DNA of 39,034 bases from Roseofilum capinflatum BLCC-M114 (GTDB lineage Bacteria > Cyanobacteriota > Cyanobacteriia > Cyanobacteriales > Desertifilaceae): positions 1 to 39,034 of the forward strand of contig NZ_JAQOSO010000040.1 of the NCBI RefSeq assembly GCF_030068505.1. Direction: 5' to 3'. The notes beneath the pieces are model-generated. The model made no database searches. It was not told the origin of the DNA and saw nothing but the letters and a program-made list of their open reading frames with translations. Shown here in pieces: positions 8,401 to 16,149 of the stretch. The position numbers were made by a program, and so were the translations under genes. Numbering within the stretch: the first letter of the stretch is position 1; each line of letters begins with the position of its first letter.

Positions 8401-11046
8401 ATCCGTTGAAGATGCGGAGGTGCTTTTGTCTAAAGCAGAAGCAAGTAAGGGATTGACGAGGCGATCGCCTAATACCTTACTCCCATCCTTATACACGACT
8501 CCGGGATAGCGCAGTGCCGCTTGATATTGTAAGAGACTTAAATTAAACGCACTGGCGTTCCAACTGTAAACTGAGCCGTTGTTTGAGTTTGCTGTATCGC
8601 TGGCTGAATCCGTTGGATCGTAATAGTTAGCGACGCAAGCGAGGGGGGTTTGATTCGTTTTGTTCCCACTGTCATCTTCTGGGTAGTCGTTATCGGCGAA
8701 AGCGCTATTACTGTGGTGATAAACGACTGATGCTCGCATCCTTAGATAAGGGCGAGTGGTATTATTTGCTGAATCTACGGAAACAGAAGCGGTTGTCGGG
8801 TCATTGTCATGATCAAAAACAACCTCCGGATGGTTCTTAGCCACTGGGAAATAATCTGGCCAGATAATGATATTTTTACCTGGCTCTTCGTCGTCTACAG
8901 TAGGTGCAGTTGTATTGCTATTGGCTCCCGGCAAATAAATCCCTGCACCGGTAATCACTCTTAATCCACCCACGTTATCAAATTTATCATTGGGATCAGT
9001 GGCTGCATCAATTTCCCACTGTCCATCGCGGGCCGTGTCTCCTAAATCGGGTAAGCTGACCACTTGTGAGTCTCTGGTGCGGGGATCGCCTTGACCCGTT
9101 CCTGGAACGTTTCCAGATGCGTCTAACCACTTTTTACCGGTCACTTCTTGATCGATTAATTCACCGGAGATAAAGACACCTTCAGTCCCATCCCTGTAGA
9201 TGGTTAAGGGTAAGTTATTGCCGACGTTAACGCGATCGCCAATTTGCAGCTCTTTCCCCTCTCGCTCTCGTGGATTAGTTGCAGGAATTTCATCGAGATC
9301 TAAACTGAGTGTACTACTACCAGCTTTATTCTTGACATAACTGGTTGCATTGTTCGATGGGTCAACCGGAAACATCCATTGGTGGGGGGGACGCAAGGGG
9401 TTAAGTCCTGTTTTATCTGCTGTCTCTGAATCATGGGAGAGAGCAAAAAAGGATTTTGCATCCGTGTTATTGTTAATCGGAGCCAAATACCCATCAGCAT
9501 CTTGGAGTTGTAAAGGAATAGTGACATCTGGAATGAATTTGGCATTATCTCCTGGTTGGACTTCCAAAAAGGGCACGTAGCGAGTCCGTTCCCTGAAGTA
9601 GTTTCTAAAGAATTGTTTTTTTTCATTAGTGGTGAGGCCATCTATCTCTTCTTTCAGGTCGTCTGAAAGATCGTTTGATTGCAGTTGCATGGCTGCATTC
9701 ACCAGATAAGCAATGCGCTGGTTATAGGCATTGTTGTTATAGGTGACATCTTGACCTCCAGATGATGTTGTTGTTTTAGTGTTTTTCCCAAATTGGTTTT
9801 TCACCTCATTTGGGTCATTTCCTTCTCCATTAAACAGGTGGATCTCGTCTACTGGCGGTTTATCTGATGTCGTATTATACTGAGCTGCCCCTACATTCCC
9901 TCCAACATTGATTTTGCTACTTTCTTCATCGTAAAAGCAAGAATTTTTACCACTAACCAAATAGAAGTAGGTCTTACCATTGTTGTTTTGCTTACCTACC
10001 ATCAAGTTACTATTGGTAATCATCCGTCCATTGAAGCGTTGTTCCGTCCCTGACAATAGTAATAAGTCATCTTGGTAGACTACGGCATTGTTGGCTAGGG
10101 GAATGCGGCTCCAGTCTTGTTGATATTCGAGGGCAGAAAATCCTTTGGTTCCCCCAGGAAAGAGTTCATAGTCATTGGCATCTAGACCGGTGGGCAGTCC
10201 GCCATTTGCATCTGGGCCAATGGGTACGGTGGCTGCATACACAAAGAAGGCTTTTTTGATTTTTTGCTCGTTGGGCAACTTAAACCAGTCCGAGTCACCG
10301 ACTAAGCTGGCTCCCCCTCCGGTGTTGTTGGCACATGCGGAGCTGGTAGACCCTTCCATGGGCAGGTTGCGTGCTTCTAGGGGGTTGCGAGCGCGGTCAA
10401 ATTCTCCCCCATCTGTGGTTGGGTTGCGGTAGAGGATGGCATAGAGGGTATAGCTGTCAAATTTCCCGTTGTTATCGGTATCGACTGGGAATTTCCAGGC
10501 GGTGTTTAGGGTTTCGTCGCACTTGGTATTTTTAGGGGCATTAGTATCTGCTTCACCCGTTTGAGCATCATCATTATTTTTGCAAATTTTGTTGTCTTTT
10601 TTTATGTTGTAAACCAACTTAACCGGCACTTCATCCCCAAAGGTGTACTTTTCAATCCCACTCCCTAGTCCTCCAAATGAACTCATAAAAGCGGTATCGG
10701 ATGGGGTTCCCCTAGGAATTTTGGGGTCGTCAAAAATAGCGGCTATCTTCGCTTTTGCTCTATCCAACGCTGGCGCGGTGGCGTTTAATGTGGCTTCATT
10801 GACCCGGAAATTGTGGGCGTTTTTGGCTCGGTCGGTGGAGCGCAGTAACATGGCTAGGGTGAGCAGGGAGACGACGAGCATCACCATGGTGACGGTGGGG
10901 AGGACGAAGCCTGCTTGTTGCCCCCGACCGACACGGAAGAGGCCACCTAATCCTCGTTTGAGGAAACGGGAGAGCCATTGGGTTAGGGTTCGCCCTAGGT
11001 TGAGGAAACTATTCCGGAGATGTCTGAGTAGGCGTTGGATAGACAT
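5470..11046 (-). CDS. hpsA: Hormogonium polysaccharide biosynthesis protein HpsA
   Basis: A very large 1858-residue protein, typical in size and order for cyanobacterial HpsA. A 46-residue basic amphipathic leader precedes G46-FVLPT and a hydrophobic helix, a prepilin-like site without Glu at +5 (Thr instead), similar to PilX-like minor pilins. The rest is a long Asn/Asp/Thr/Ser-rich exported region with few recognisable domains. Residues about 1325-1425 contain four to five copies of an Asp-rich unit, D-LNGDGDTND-TDISES, resembling EF-hand/dockerin Ca2+ loops. The start has AGGA upstream. It heads the operon hpsA-hpsB-hpsC-pseudopilin-pseudopilin. In Nostoc, hps genes are needed for hormogonium polysaccharide and motility. 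Transcription would begin in the hairpin-rich spacer above 11047. Confidence 0.88.
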   Translation of the reverse strand: MSIQRLLRHLRNSFLNLGRTLTQWLSRFLKRGLGGLFRVGRGQQAGFVLPTVTMVMLVVSLLTLAMLLRSTDRAKNAHNFRVNEATLNATAPALDRAKAKIAAIFDDPKIPRGTPSDTAFMSSFGGLGSGIEKYTFGDEVPVKLVYNIKKDNKICKNNDDAQTGEADTNAPKNTKCDETLNTAWKFPVDTDNNGKFDSYTLYAILYRNPTTDGGEFDRARNPLEARNLPMEGSTSSACANNTGGGASLVGDSDWFKLPNEQKIKKAFFVYAATVPIGPDANGGLPTGLDANDYELFPGGTKGFSALEYQQDWSRIPLANNAVVYQDDLLLLSGTEQRFNGRMITNSNLMVGKQNNNGKTYFYLVSGKNSCFYDEESSKINVGGNVGAAQYNTTSDKPPVDEIHLFNGEGNDPNEVKNQFGKNTKTTTSSGGQDVTYNNNAYNQRIAYLVNAAMQLQSNDLSDDLKEEIDGLTTNEKKQFFRNYFRERTRYVPFLEVQPGDNAKFIPDVTIPLQLQDADGYLAPINNNTDAKSFFALSHDSETADKTGLNPLRPPHQWMFPVDPSNNATSYVKNKAGSSTLSLDLDEIPATNPREREGKELQIGDRVNVGNNLPLTIYRDGTEGVFISGELIDQEVTGKKWLDASGNVPGTGQGDPRTRDSQVVSLPDLGDTARDGQWEIDAATDPNDKFDNVGGLRVITGAGIYLPGANSNTTAPTVDDEEPGKNIIIWPDYFPVAKNHPEVVFDHDNDPTTASVSVDSANNTTRPYLRMRASVVYHHSNSAFADNDYPEDDSGNKTNQTPLACVANYYDPTDSASDTANSNNGSVYSWNASAFNLSLLQYQAALRYPGVVYKDGSKVLGDRLVNPLLASALDKSTSASSTDRTLAEQTAVDAAICATLIMNGGSSSSDIPADAIKEVTFLDARQIKANDVHSLQVTGGSGGTYTLVNGMPDTDLEVGDIVSVEEHYVDTTSTPPVDQNRPKIIRGKITAVSGDDITISTTDAVYADADPSISADGTGWITESLSGRYDLPIEERYPLEIRATQIDLDLLRTTRRGTFNDPQEYLLPNSGLIYATREDALPDQTTWVKDGTATFDHNVDNGSEPDLDQSGTDYKLDPTRRPNGIVLINGSQLNRGTTNDYRPEEKGFILATNLPVYIKGDFNLHSAGEEFTDALTANYSNFYSRTGLNGSFACRKGQPGCTGDGDTWRSATVFSDSLTLLSDNFEFGKRSDGDYNLNNNYGDGRSIAKRRKNGFFTNGFVTNRDYPSDGDYTSFSGTKPFSSYFNNFVTPIQRRATFPEYVMEICEKLPVSECEPNDWHIPIDRPAGDQYDLNGDGDTDDTFTFGIDLNGNGDTNDTDISESAIVLDWNGDGDTNDTDISESGIDLNGDGDTNDTDISESAIVLDLNDDGDTNDNDISESDLIISDPNSIEESSLSKLHSYMNLQGKTPLSTSAQLDKTTLSTLLGKTEAEIQRYPRRIAFLRNDKNELILDETTQTPIALGVDSNGFIKYFSYTNTSASAIQDDDGEIELFLSTGLANTILTAFIDQGIVTGSNITPVTGLPTAASDALWFRTTDNSSDPTGSWEYESNKPLAYLNPLTATDEQPLLIPVVQIHWTNKNPGSFNPDDNDTMSNRTSWVQHAEKTTFNLVFVAGDSPGRPGEVNGALANFPRFLESWTPNGTEVNANISGSFIQNGRSTYGTAPFWVLLKDDPLEFTYDERTGPFDEVQAYRAANNSGLLPYYDPPNRSWGFDVALLTQAPDLFAQRFAIKDDTPPNEFYREVKRDDKWVQTLLCAAQPDKRVDPTDATKTVAQGGGYEDADDPYDKDVTITENDTAVNYQFAISADQRPDTCPVPNN
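6788..7015 (-). repeat. Coding tandem repeat in hpsA (54/60 bp units, Asp-rich loops)
   Basis: Four nearly identical units begin at 6788, 6848, 6902 and 6962 on the plus strand (spacing 60, 54 and 60 bp). Each encodes 18 or 20 residues of the form D-NGDGDTNDTDISES-(AIVL). A more diverged unit follows to about 7060. The two unit lengths differ by whether two codons (AIVL versus GI) are present. High DNA identity suggests recent unequal expansion. The DxNxDGDxxD pattern is a Ca2+-binding loop type. Confidence 0.9.
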
Positions 11047-11337
11047 AGAAGCTGTCCTAGATGTGGAAGATAGATGCGATACAAGCCCTGATTGGGGTGA
11101 CCACTAGGGTGGGTTGAAGTTGAGAAGAAGGGGAGATTCTTGCGAGGTGATAGCGAGCAAGATGCTCGCACTCCTCGGTTGGGTTAAGAAGGATGAAGAA
11201 TCGGTATTTAGGTATTCTCTTTTCTGTCTTAACAAATTTTTGCGATGACCATCAACTGTGAATTCACTGTTGATGTGGGGTTTGCTGCTGGAATGGTTAG
11301 TTAGCAGCAAGGTGGGCAGTGCCCACCCTACTGGCTT

Positions 11338-11412
11338 GGCAAGCTTAAAACTGGGGGTAAGAGTGTAGGTTGGGTTTCGTTCCTCAACCCAACCTACAGT
11401 TTTAAGCTTGCC
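11338..11412. repeat. 75-bp two-level inverted repeat
   Basis: The outer arm GGCAAGCTTAAAACTG (11338-11353) pairs perfectly with CAGTTTTAAGCTTGCC (11397-11412). Inside, GTAGGTTGGGTT (11365-11376) pairs with AACCCAACCTAC (11386-11397). There is no coding capacity. It may be a MITE or a repeat inserted in a hairpin; no T-tract marks it as a terminator. Confidence 0.75.
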
Positions 11413-11490
11413 GGTCTACTACCCTAGGTTTAGGTTACCCAGGGGTGGCATAAAAATTAATCTTTAGAAGTTAAAAGCGGTGGGGGCGGG

Positions 11491-11509
11491 TTTCGCTACG
11501 CGACATGAA
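11491..11509 (-). repeat. Small TTCATG hairpin element, copy 1
   Basis: On the minus strand this reads TTCATGTCGCGTAGCGAAA: the constant ends TTCATG and GAAA around a hairpin TCGC-GTA-GCGA. It sits in the loop of the GGGGCGGGTT/AACCCGCCCC inverted repeat. It belongs to the same family as copies at 23052, 23897 and 27601, but with a shorter stem. Confidence 0.7.
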
Positions 11510-11632
11510 TACAGAGTTGATGATGGGTGTCCTAGCTTTGGGTATAACCCGCCCCTACAGGTTTTTTGGCCTGTTGCGAAGAATGATTGTTTTAGGGGGT
11601 TTGGAGACCAAACCCCTATGGGTTCGACTGAA

Positions 11633-11869
11633 TTAATATTGGTTTAGGTTGATTCCGGCTTCTTTGGCCATGGCTTGGATGCCTTTGGTTTCTAGGGTTT
11701 TGATGGCTTTGGTGGAGAGTTTGAGTTTGACCCACCGGTTGCCTTCGGGCCACCAGACGCGCTTGCTCTGAAGGTTGACTTCTTGGCGTTTTTTGGTGCG
11801 TCTGTGGGAGTGGGAGATGGCGAAGCCGTTGTTGGCTTTTTTCTTTGTGAGTTGACAGGTACGGGACAT
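11633..11869 (-). CDS. rpmB: 50S ribosomal protein L28 (bL28)
   Basis: A 78-residue basic protein of the large ribosomal subunit. The start [11 protein letters not shown], then [16 protein letters not shown] and the stretch around residues 36-48 ending in [15 protein letters not shown], are diagnostic of bL28. The length is normal for cyanobacteria. AGAGG lies about 6 bases before the ATG. Transcribed alone on the minus strand. No tight neighbour suggests an operon. Confidence 0.97.
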   Translation of the reverse strand: MSRTCQLTKKKANNGFAISHSHRRTKKRQEVNLQSKRVWWPEGNRWVKLKLSTKAIKTLETKGIQAMAKEAGINLNQY

Positions 11870-11930
11870 GGGTTACCTCTTTTTTTGCTGCAATCTCTTA
11901 TTGTAGCCTGAATTTGCTGGGTTGTTGATG

Positions 11931-12023
11931 CCCTCATCCCCCAGCCCCTTCTCCCACGGGAGAAGGGGGGTAAGAGTTTGTTGCCCTTTCTCCCACGGGA
12001 GAAGGGGGGTAAGAGTTTGTTGC
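11931..12023. repeat. Repeat family CCCCTTCTCCC-AC-GGGAGAAGGGG with direct duplication
   Basis: CCCTCATCCCCCAG leads into the perfect hairpin CCCCTTCTCCC-AC-GGGAGAAGGGG (11945-11968). A following unit of about 38 bp ending in GGTAAGAGTTTGTTG (11946-11983) is then repeated at 11984-12021, so the hairpin occurs twice in tandem. The same element is present in opposite orientation at 1899-1962. Confidence 0.8.
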
Positions 12024-12045
12024 GCTCCCCATCCTCCCTGTCTCC

Positions 12046-12849
12046 TTATTCCTCCTGGTTCATGAGGCGATTGATTTCGTCTTGGTATTCGGGGGGGGCG
12101 AGGGTGGTGGCGCTGGCGAAGATGGGTTTGGCTTGGTCGGGTTTGCCTTGGCGTTGGAGGACGATCGCCTTTCCTAAAAGGGGACGAAAGTCGGTATCAT
12201 TGTCTTCGATGGCTTGGTCGTAAACGGCGATCGCCTCTTCATAACGCTCTAAGTCGGCATAGACGCGCCCTAAGAGGAGTTTGACGGAGGCGGTATCGAT
12301 GGTTTCGGCTTCCGTTTGATTGGCGGTGGTGGCTTTTTGCAGGGTTTCTTCTAATACCCCGATCGCCGCTTGGGGATTATTTTGTTGCAGTTGCAGGTCA
12401 ACTAAGCCTTGCAAAACGGTCATTTCTCCGGGGTTTTGGCTTAAGATTTGCCGATAAATCCCGGCGGCGCTGTCGGGATCTCCGGTGTAATTCTTGGCTT
12501 CAGCCAACAGCACCTGATACTGGACATCTTGGGGGTTGAGTTGGACTAATTTTTCTAAGGGGGCGATCGCTCCTGGAATATCCCGCAATTCTAACCGCAC
12601 ATCCAACAATCCCCGCAACACGCTTTGATTTTCGGGTTCTCGCTCCAAAACCAACTCATAGCCGCGTTCCTGAGCTTCTAATTTTGCTTGACGAGAGGTT
12701 ACGGTTGCAGTCGGAGAAGCCTCAGAACTGGCCGAGGTGGAGGCACGAAAGGCTTCTGTGATCGGGGGAATAGTTGAAACCCCCAACAAGGCGACAACCG
12801 CTAAAATCAAAATGGCATTGATTACCCAACTACTACGCTTAATCGTCAC
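12046..12849 (-). CDS. TPR-repeat membrane-anchored protein
   Basis: A 267-residue protein with one N-terminal membrane helix (residues about 9-30, WVINAILILAVVALLGVSTI) followed by tetratricopeptide repeats from about residue 50 to 255. Recognisable units carry the A-x-x-x-Y...P pattern, for example AIAPLEKLVQLNPQDVQYQ, AAGIYRQILSQNPGEMTVL and AIAVYDQAIEDNDTDFRPL. The start is GTG, the first in-frame start before the membrane helix. The TPR part would face the cytoplasm or the periplasm as a protein-interaction scaffold; the partner is unknown. It stands alone between rpmB and a divergent gene. Confidence 0.85.
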   Translation of the reverse strand: MTIKRSSWVINAILILAVVALLGVSTIPPITEAFRASTSASSEASPTATVTSRQAKLEAQERGYELVLEREPENQSVLRGLLDVRLELRDIPGAIAPLEKLVQLNPQDVQYQVLLAEAKNYTGDPDSAAGIYRQILSQNPGEMTVLQGLVDLQLQQNNPQAAIGVLEETLQKATTANQTEAETIDTASVKLLLGRVYADLERYEEAIAVYDQAIEDNDTDFRPLLGKAIVLQRQGKPDQAKPIFASATTLAPPEYQDEINRLMNQEE

Positions 12850-13074
12850 ACCAAATCCCTTGAACTCTTATCTAGCTATTGTAAGGGAATGGGGAGATGG
12901 GGAGATCGAGTTTTGTTCAAAATCCTGCGGATTTAGTGGGTCGGGGCTTGCATAGAAGAATGGGAAATCCAAGCCTTGTTATAATAGGCTTTTCCTGTTG
13001 GTAACCCTGGCTTTATGCTCAGGGTTTCAGTTTAACTACCCATCTCTTATCTACTCCTCGCCCATTGGTCAAGC

Positions 13075-13848
13075 ATGTCTTCTTATATCTCTGCATCTTC
13101 TTCCGTATCCCCAGAGCAGCCCATTCAACCGATTCCTGCTCCCTCTGAACCCTTACAATACCGGGCTATTGGCTTAATTCGTGGCCGATATTATCCTGGA
13201 GATCGCTTAACCCAGGGAACACTAATTGCTTCAGATGGCACAGAAATTGATGCGGTTTTGCTGGGGCGCATGATGAGTTTACTGAAAAAACATTTAGATT
13301 TGGAAGTAGAACATCTTTGGGTCGTCTATCCCCGCAATCGCGAGAAAGAGGATCATTTACATACGCAAATTATGGGAGTTTGGGAACCGGAAACCCTGGA
13401 TTCTCCTGAACTCTCGGAGACCAACCTTCATCCCTTGATTGCTGATAATTATTTCTCGATTCGCGGAGAAGTGGTGTTCCATTCCCTAGAAACGGGAGAG
13501 GTGAAGATTAAGATTAATCAAGCTCCGCGCAAGAAAGGGGAAAAGCCGCGATCGTTTAAGCTCACCCTAAAAGGCGCTCTAGTCGGTAGAATTTTGCACT
13601 ATTTTTGGGAGTTCCATGTGGTGAGAGAAGGAACAGATTTGGTGATTCAGGAGGCTTTATGTATAGGGCGAGTTTCTAGGGGAAGCAAACCGCGATCGCC
13701 TCGCTTTAGTGGTCGCCGTCAAGGAAGTTACTTTAAGCCCCGTGGTCCTGGCAGTCCTAAACCGGTGTTGTCGGGATCGGGATCGCCGCGTCCCCAGATT
13801 GCATCTCCCAAAAGGGGCGATCGCCGCCAACAATTCCCAGAGCCTTAA
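13075..13848 (+). CDS. Conserved cyanobacterial protein with basic Gly/Arg/Pro/Ser tail
   Basis: A 257-residue protein of unknown function. Residues about 27-200 form a compact conserved domain (YRAIGLIRGRYYPGDRLTQG, then LLKKHLDLEVEHLWVVYPR). The last about 55 residues are low-complexity and strongly basic (GSKPRSPRFSGRRQGSY, KPRGPGSPKP), as in single-stranded RNA or DNA binding tails. I believe the core is a widespread cyanobacterial family but cannot name it. The N-terminus is Ser/Pro-rich and not a signal peptide. The next gene starts 4 bases after its stop, so they are likely translated together. Nucleic-acid binding is inference from composition only. Confidence 0.8.
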   Translation: MSSYISASSSVSPEQPIQPIPAPSEPLQYRAIGLIRGRYYPGDRLTQGTLIASDGTEIDAVLLGRMMSLLKKHLDLEVEHLWVVYPRNREKEDHLHTQIMGVWEPETLDSPELSETNLHPLIADNYFSIRGEVVFHSLETGEVKIKINQAPRKKGEKPRSFKLTLKGALVGRILHYFWEFHVVREGTDLVIQEALCIGRVSRGSKPRSPRFSGRRQGSYFKPRGPGSPKPVLSGSGSPRPQIASPKRGDRRQQFPEP

Positions 13849-13852
13849 GATT

Positions 13853-14365
13853 ATGGCAATTGTCATTTGTCCGGGGTTTCATCCTCCCTCTTTAACGGAT
13901 TGTTTCCTGGACACGATGGAGCTACCCACTCCCCAGCTCGTCTGCACTGGGTTGCCTCTAGATGGAGGAAGCCATGTTCGGGAGTGGGTCAAAACCTGGG
14001 GCAATCCGGAAAAGCAAACCGATAAAATTACGGTCATCAGTTATAGTGCTGGCAGCGTAGGGGCGATCGCCGCTTGTTGGCTGTGGCATCAGTTGGGCGG
14101 CCAAATTCAAGCCTTAATTGCTCTAGATGCTTGGGGAGTGGTGCTAATGGGGCCATTTCCCATTTATCGAGTTAGCCATGATTACTTTACCCATTGGAGT
14201 TCGAGTGTTTTGGGTTTAGGAGATGGAGGATTTTATGCCGATCCAGGAGTCGATCACCAACAGTTATGGCGATCGCCCCATCAGGCGATCGGTTACCGTC
14301 AAATTTACCATCAGACCGGGTGGGAAAAGACAACTGCCCGTGATTTTATTCAATCCTTATGTTAG
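13853..14365 (+). CDS. Alpha/beta-hydrolase-like protein
   Basis: A 170-residue protein. It starts MAIVICPGFHPPSLTD, and the strand and nucleophile elbow ITVISYSAGSVGAIAA places Ser in an S-Y-S-A-G context typical of small alpha/beta hydrolases. ALIALDAWGV follows, as expected for the next strand. It is shorter than typical hydrolases; a C-terminal His is present (Ile-Tyr-His-Gln near residue 156) but the acid is not obvious. A longer in-frame start at 13709 would lie inside the upstream gene. The ATG at 13853, 4 bases after that gene's stop, is better. The substrate is unknown. Confidence 0.7.
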   Translation: MAIVICPGFHPPSLTDCFLDTMELPTPQLVCTGLPLDGGSHVREWVKTWGNPEKQTDKITVISYSAGSVGAIAACWLWHQLGGQIQALIALDAWGVVLMGPFPIYRVSHDYFTHWSSSVLGLGDGGFYADPGVDHQQLWRSPHQAIGYRQIYHQTGWEKTTARDFIQSLC

Positions 14366-14566
14366 AGAACCGGGAAAAGCCCACCTAGATCCCTCTTGCC
14401 CCGGATCGTCTCTTCCCCTTACCCAGCAAGACGTTCAAGTTCTCCCCATCAGCCGTCAGTCCCTGAAAATTTTCCAAAATCGGAATTTTGTGTAAACGAG
14501 CATACCTTTTCTAAAAGGTTCTGGTAATGTGGGACAGTACACTTCACAGGCATGGTAAGGAAAACT

Positions 14567-15709
14567 ATGGCGACAATCGCTTGTGAGTATAAGCCAGGCT
14601 TAGAAGGCATTCCCGCAAGTCAATCGAGCATTAGCTATGTTGATGGGGGAAAAGGACTGTTGGAATATCGAGGGATTTCCATCACCGAACTAGCCCATAA
14701 AAGCAACTTTATTGAAACGGCCTATCTCCTCATCTGGGGTCAACTCCCCACCAAAGAGGAATTGGCACAGTTTGAAGCCGAAATTCGTCATCATCGACGC
14801 ATTAAATATCGGATTCGGGATATGATGAAATGCTTTCCTGAATCCGGGCATCCCATGGATGCTCTGCAAGCATCCGCAGCAGCATTAGGGTTATTTTATT
14901 CCCGTCGTGCTTTGGATGACCCGCAATATATCCGAGATGCAGTGATTCGCTTAATTGCGAAGTTACCAACCATGGTCGCTGCATTTAAGTTAATGCGTAA
15001 GGGAAATGACCCCATTCAACCGCGTGATGATTTGGATTATGCGACCAACTTCTTATATATGTTGACGGAAGAGGTTCCCGATCCAATCGCCGCGAGGGTG
15101 TTTGATGCGAGTATGATCCTTCATGCGGAACATACCATGAATGCGTCAACCTTCTCAGCGCGGGTTACGGCTTCTACCCTCACAGACCCCTATGCAGTGG
15201 TTGCCTCTGCGGTAGGAACCCTAGCCGGGCCCCTCCATGGTGGAGCCAATGAAGAAGTCCTAGAAATGTTGGAGGCGATCGGTACAGTAGAGAATGTACG
15301 CCCTTACATTGAAGACTGTATTGCCAACAAGAAAAAAATCATGGGCTTTGGCCACCGAGTTTACAAAGTCAAAGACCCCAGAGCGAAAATTCTGCAAGAA
15401 TTAGCCGAGCGGCTGTTTAAGCAGAAAGGACACGATCGCTATTACGATATCGCTGTTGAGGTCGAAAAAGTGGTCGAAGAGAAATTAGGAGCTAAAGGGA
15501 TTTATCCTAATGTAGACTTCTATTCTGGACTGGTGTATCGCAAAATGGGTATCCCCAGCGATTTATTCACACCCCTGTTTGCCATGTCACGGGTAGCAGG
15601 TTGGTTGGCTCACTGGAAAGAACAACTGGGAGAAAACCGGATTTTCCGGCCAACTCAAGTCTATGTGGGTAGCCATGAGTCCAAGTATCTTCCCATAGCT
15701 GAACGGTAA
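14567..15709 (+). CDS. gltA: Citrate synthase
   Basis: A 380-residue citrate synthase that condenses oxaloacetate and acetyl-CoA at the entry of the cyanobacterial TCA branch feeding 2-oxoglutarate and nitrogen assimilation. Catalytic residues are visible: His in LHAEHTMNAST, His in GPLHGGANEE, and Asp in YPNVDFYSG; MGFGHRVYK is the CoA/citrate-binding signature. The length fits the short (type I, dimeric) class. An ATG at 14552 is in frame, but the ATG at 14567 has AAGGA at good spacing and gives the usual MATIACEYKPGLEG start. A strong rho-independent terminator follows at 15762. Confidence 0.97.
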   Translation: MATIACEYKPGLEGIPASQSSISYVDGGKGLLEYRGISITELAHKSNFIETAYLLIWGQLPTKEELAQFEAEIRHHRRIKYRIRDMMKCFPESGHPMDALQASAAALGLFYSRRALDDPQYIRDAVIRLIAKLPTMVAAFKLMRKGNDPIQPRDDLDYATNFLYMLTEEVPDPIAARVFDASMILHAEHTMNASTFSARVTASTLTDPYAVVASAVGTLAGPLHGGANEEVLEMLEAIGTVENVRPYIEDCIANKKKIMGFGHRVYKVKDPRAKILQELAERLFKQKGHDRYYDIAVEVEKVVEEKLGAKGIYPNVDFYSGLVYRKMGIPSDLFTPLFAMSRVAGWLAHWKEQLGENRIFRPTQVYVGSHESKYLPIAER

Positions 15710-15761
15710 CCCAGAGAGCGATCGAGTTATTGACTGTTCTCTGTTTACTCGGTATGCACAG

Positions 15762-15786
15762 AAAAGGGGCCCCCAGCCCCTTTTTT
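15762..15786 (+). terminator. Rho-independent terminator of gltA
   Basis: The stem AAAAGGGGC pairs with GCCCCTTTT across a short CCCCA loop and is followed by a T run to 15786. It lies 53 bases after the gltA stop. Confidence 0.9.
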
Positions 15787-15792
15787 AGGTTG

Positions 15793-15829
15793 CGGCTGTG
15801 GCTGAGTGCAACCCGGTCGGCCACAGCCG
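15793..15829. repeat. Perfect 10-bp inverted repeat
   Basis: CGGCTGTGGC (15793-15802) and GCCACAGCCG (15820-15829) with a 17-base loop, directly after the gltA terminator. It has no T tract, so it is not an obvious terminator. It could be a dispersed hairpin or part of the 3' boundary of the minus-strand tRNA transcript. Confidence 0.6.
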
Positions 15830-15910
15830 AAAAGCATTGGAGATTTCGGAGTAGGAGCGTCTGGCTCCCTAGCTCCTGAATTGGGGTTGTTTTTTCGGAT
15901 CTGCTATGAA

Positions 15911-15998
15911 CGGAGAGGGGGGGATTCGAACCCCCGAACAGCTATTAACTGTTAACACATTTCGAGTGTGCCGCATTCAACCGCTCTGCCACCTCTCC
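15911..15998 (-). tRNA. tRNA-Ser (anticodon CGA)
   Basis: On the minus strand an 88-base cloverleaf: the acceptor arm GGAGAGG pairs with CCTCTCC (discriminator G). The D-arm segment is GTGGCAGAGCGGTTGAATGC. The anticodon stem GCACA carries loop CTCGAAA, giving anticodon CGA for codon UCG. A long variable arm follows, as in class II Ser tRNAs, and then GGTTCGAATCC in the T arm. CCA is not encoded. Confidence 0.97.
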
Positions 15999-16149
15999 AG
16001 GGGTTAGGTTTTATGGATCTTAACATAAAGTGGCAAGATCGATCCAAAATTCGTACAATCAGTTACTTAAAACCCGGCGATCGCCAATTATAGTCAAGTC
16101 TATTGGCTCTCAAAGAGCGATCGTACCCTAAGATTCAGGAGGAAGGTCA

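Larger units (their letters stand above)
11047..11632. other. Hairpin-rich spacer upstream of hpsA
   Basis: No convincing gene. It holds several consecutive inverted repeats: GCGAGCA-AGA-TGCTCGC at 11153-11169; a 26-bp near-palindrome centred on GTGAATTCAC at 11250-11275; TTGCTGCT/AGCAGCAA at 11282-11310; GGTGGGCA-G-TGCCCACC at 11311-11327; a 75-bp two-level inverted repeat at 11338-11412; and GGGGCGGGTT/AACCCGCCCC at 11483-11555 with a small repeat in its loop. The spacer should contain the hpsA promoter and the end of the rpmB transcript, but no clear -10/-35 pair was found. Confidence 0.7.

Noticed and set aside
10643-11107. A 154-codon plus-strand frame
   Set aside because: It is antisense to the N-terminal part of hpsA with no independent support.
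14223-14495. A 90-codon plus-strand frame overlapping the end of the 13853 gene
   Set aside because: Most of it overlaps another frame of a better-supported gene, and the free part shows no motif or ribosome site.
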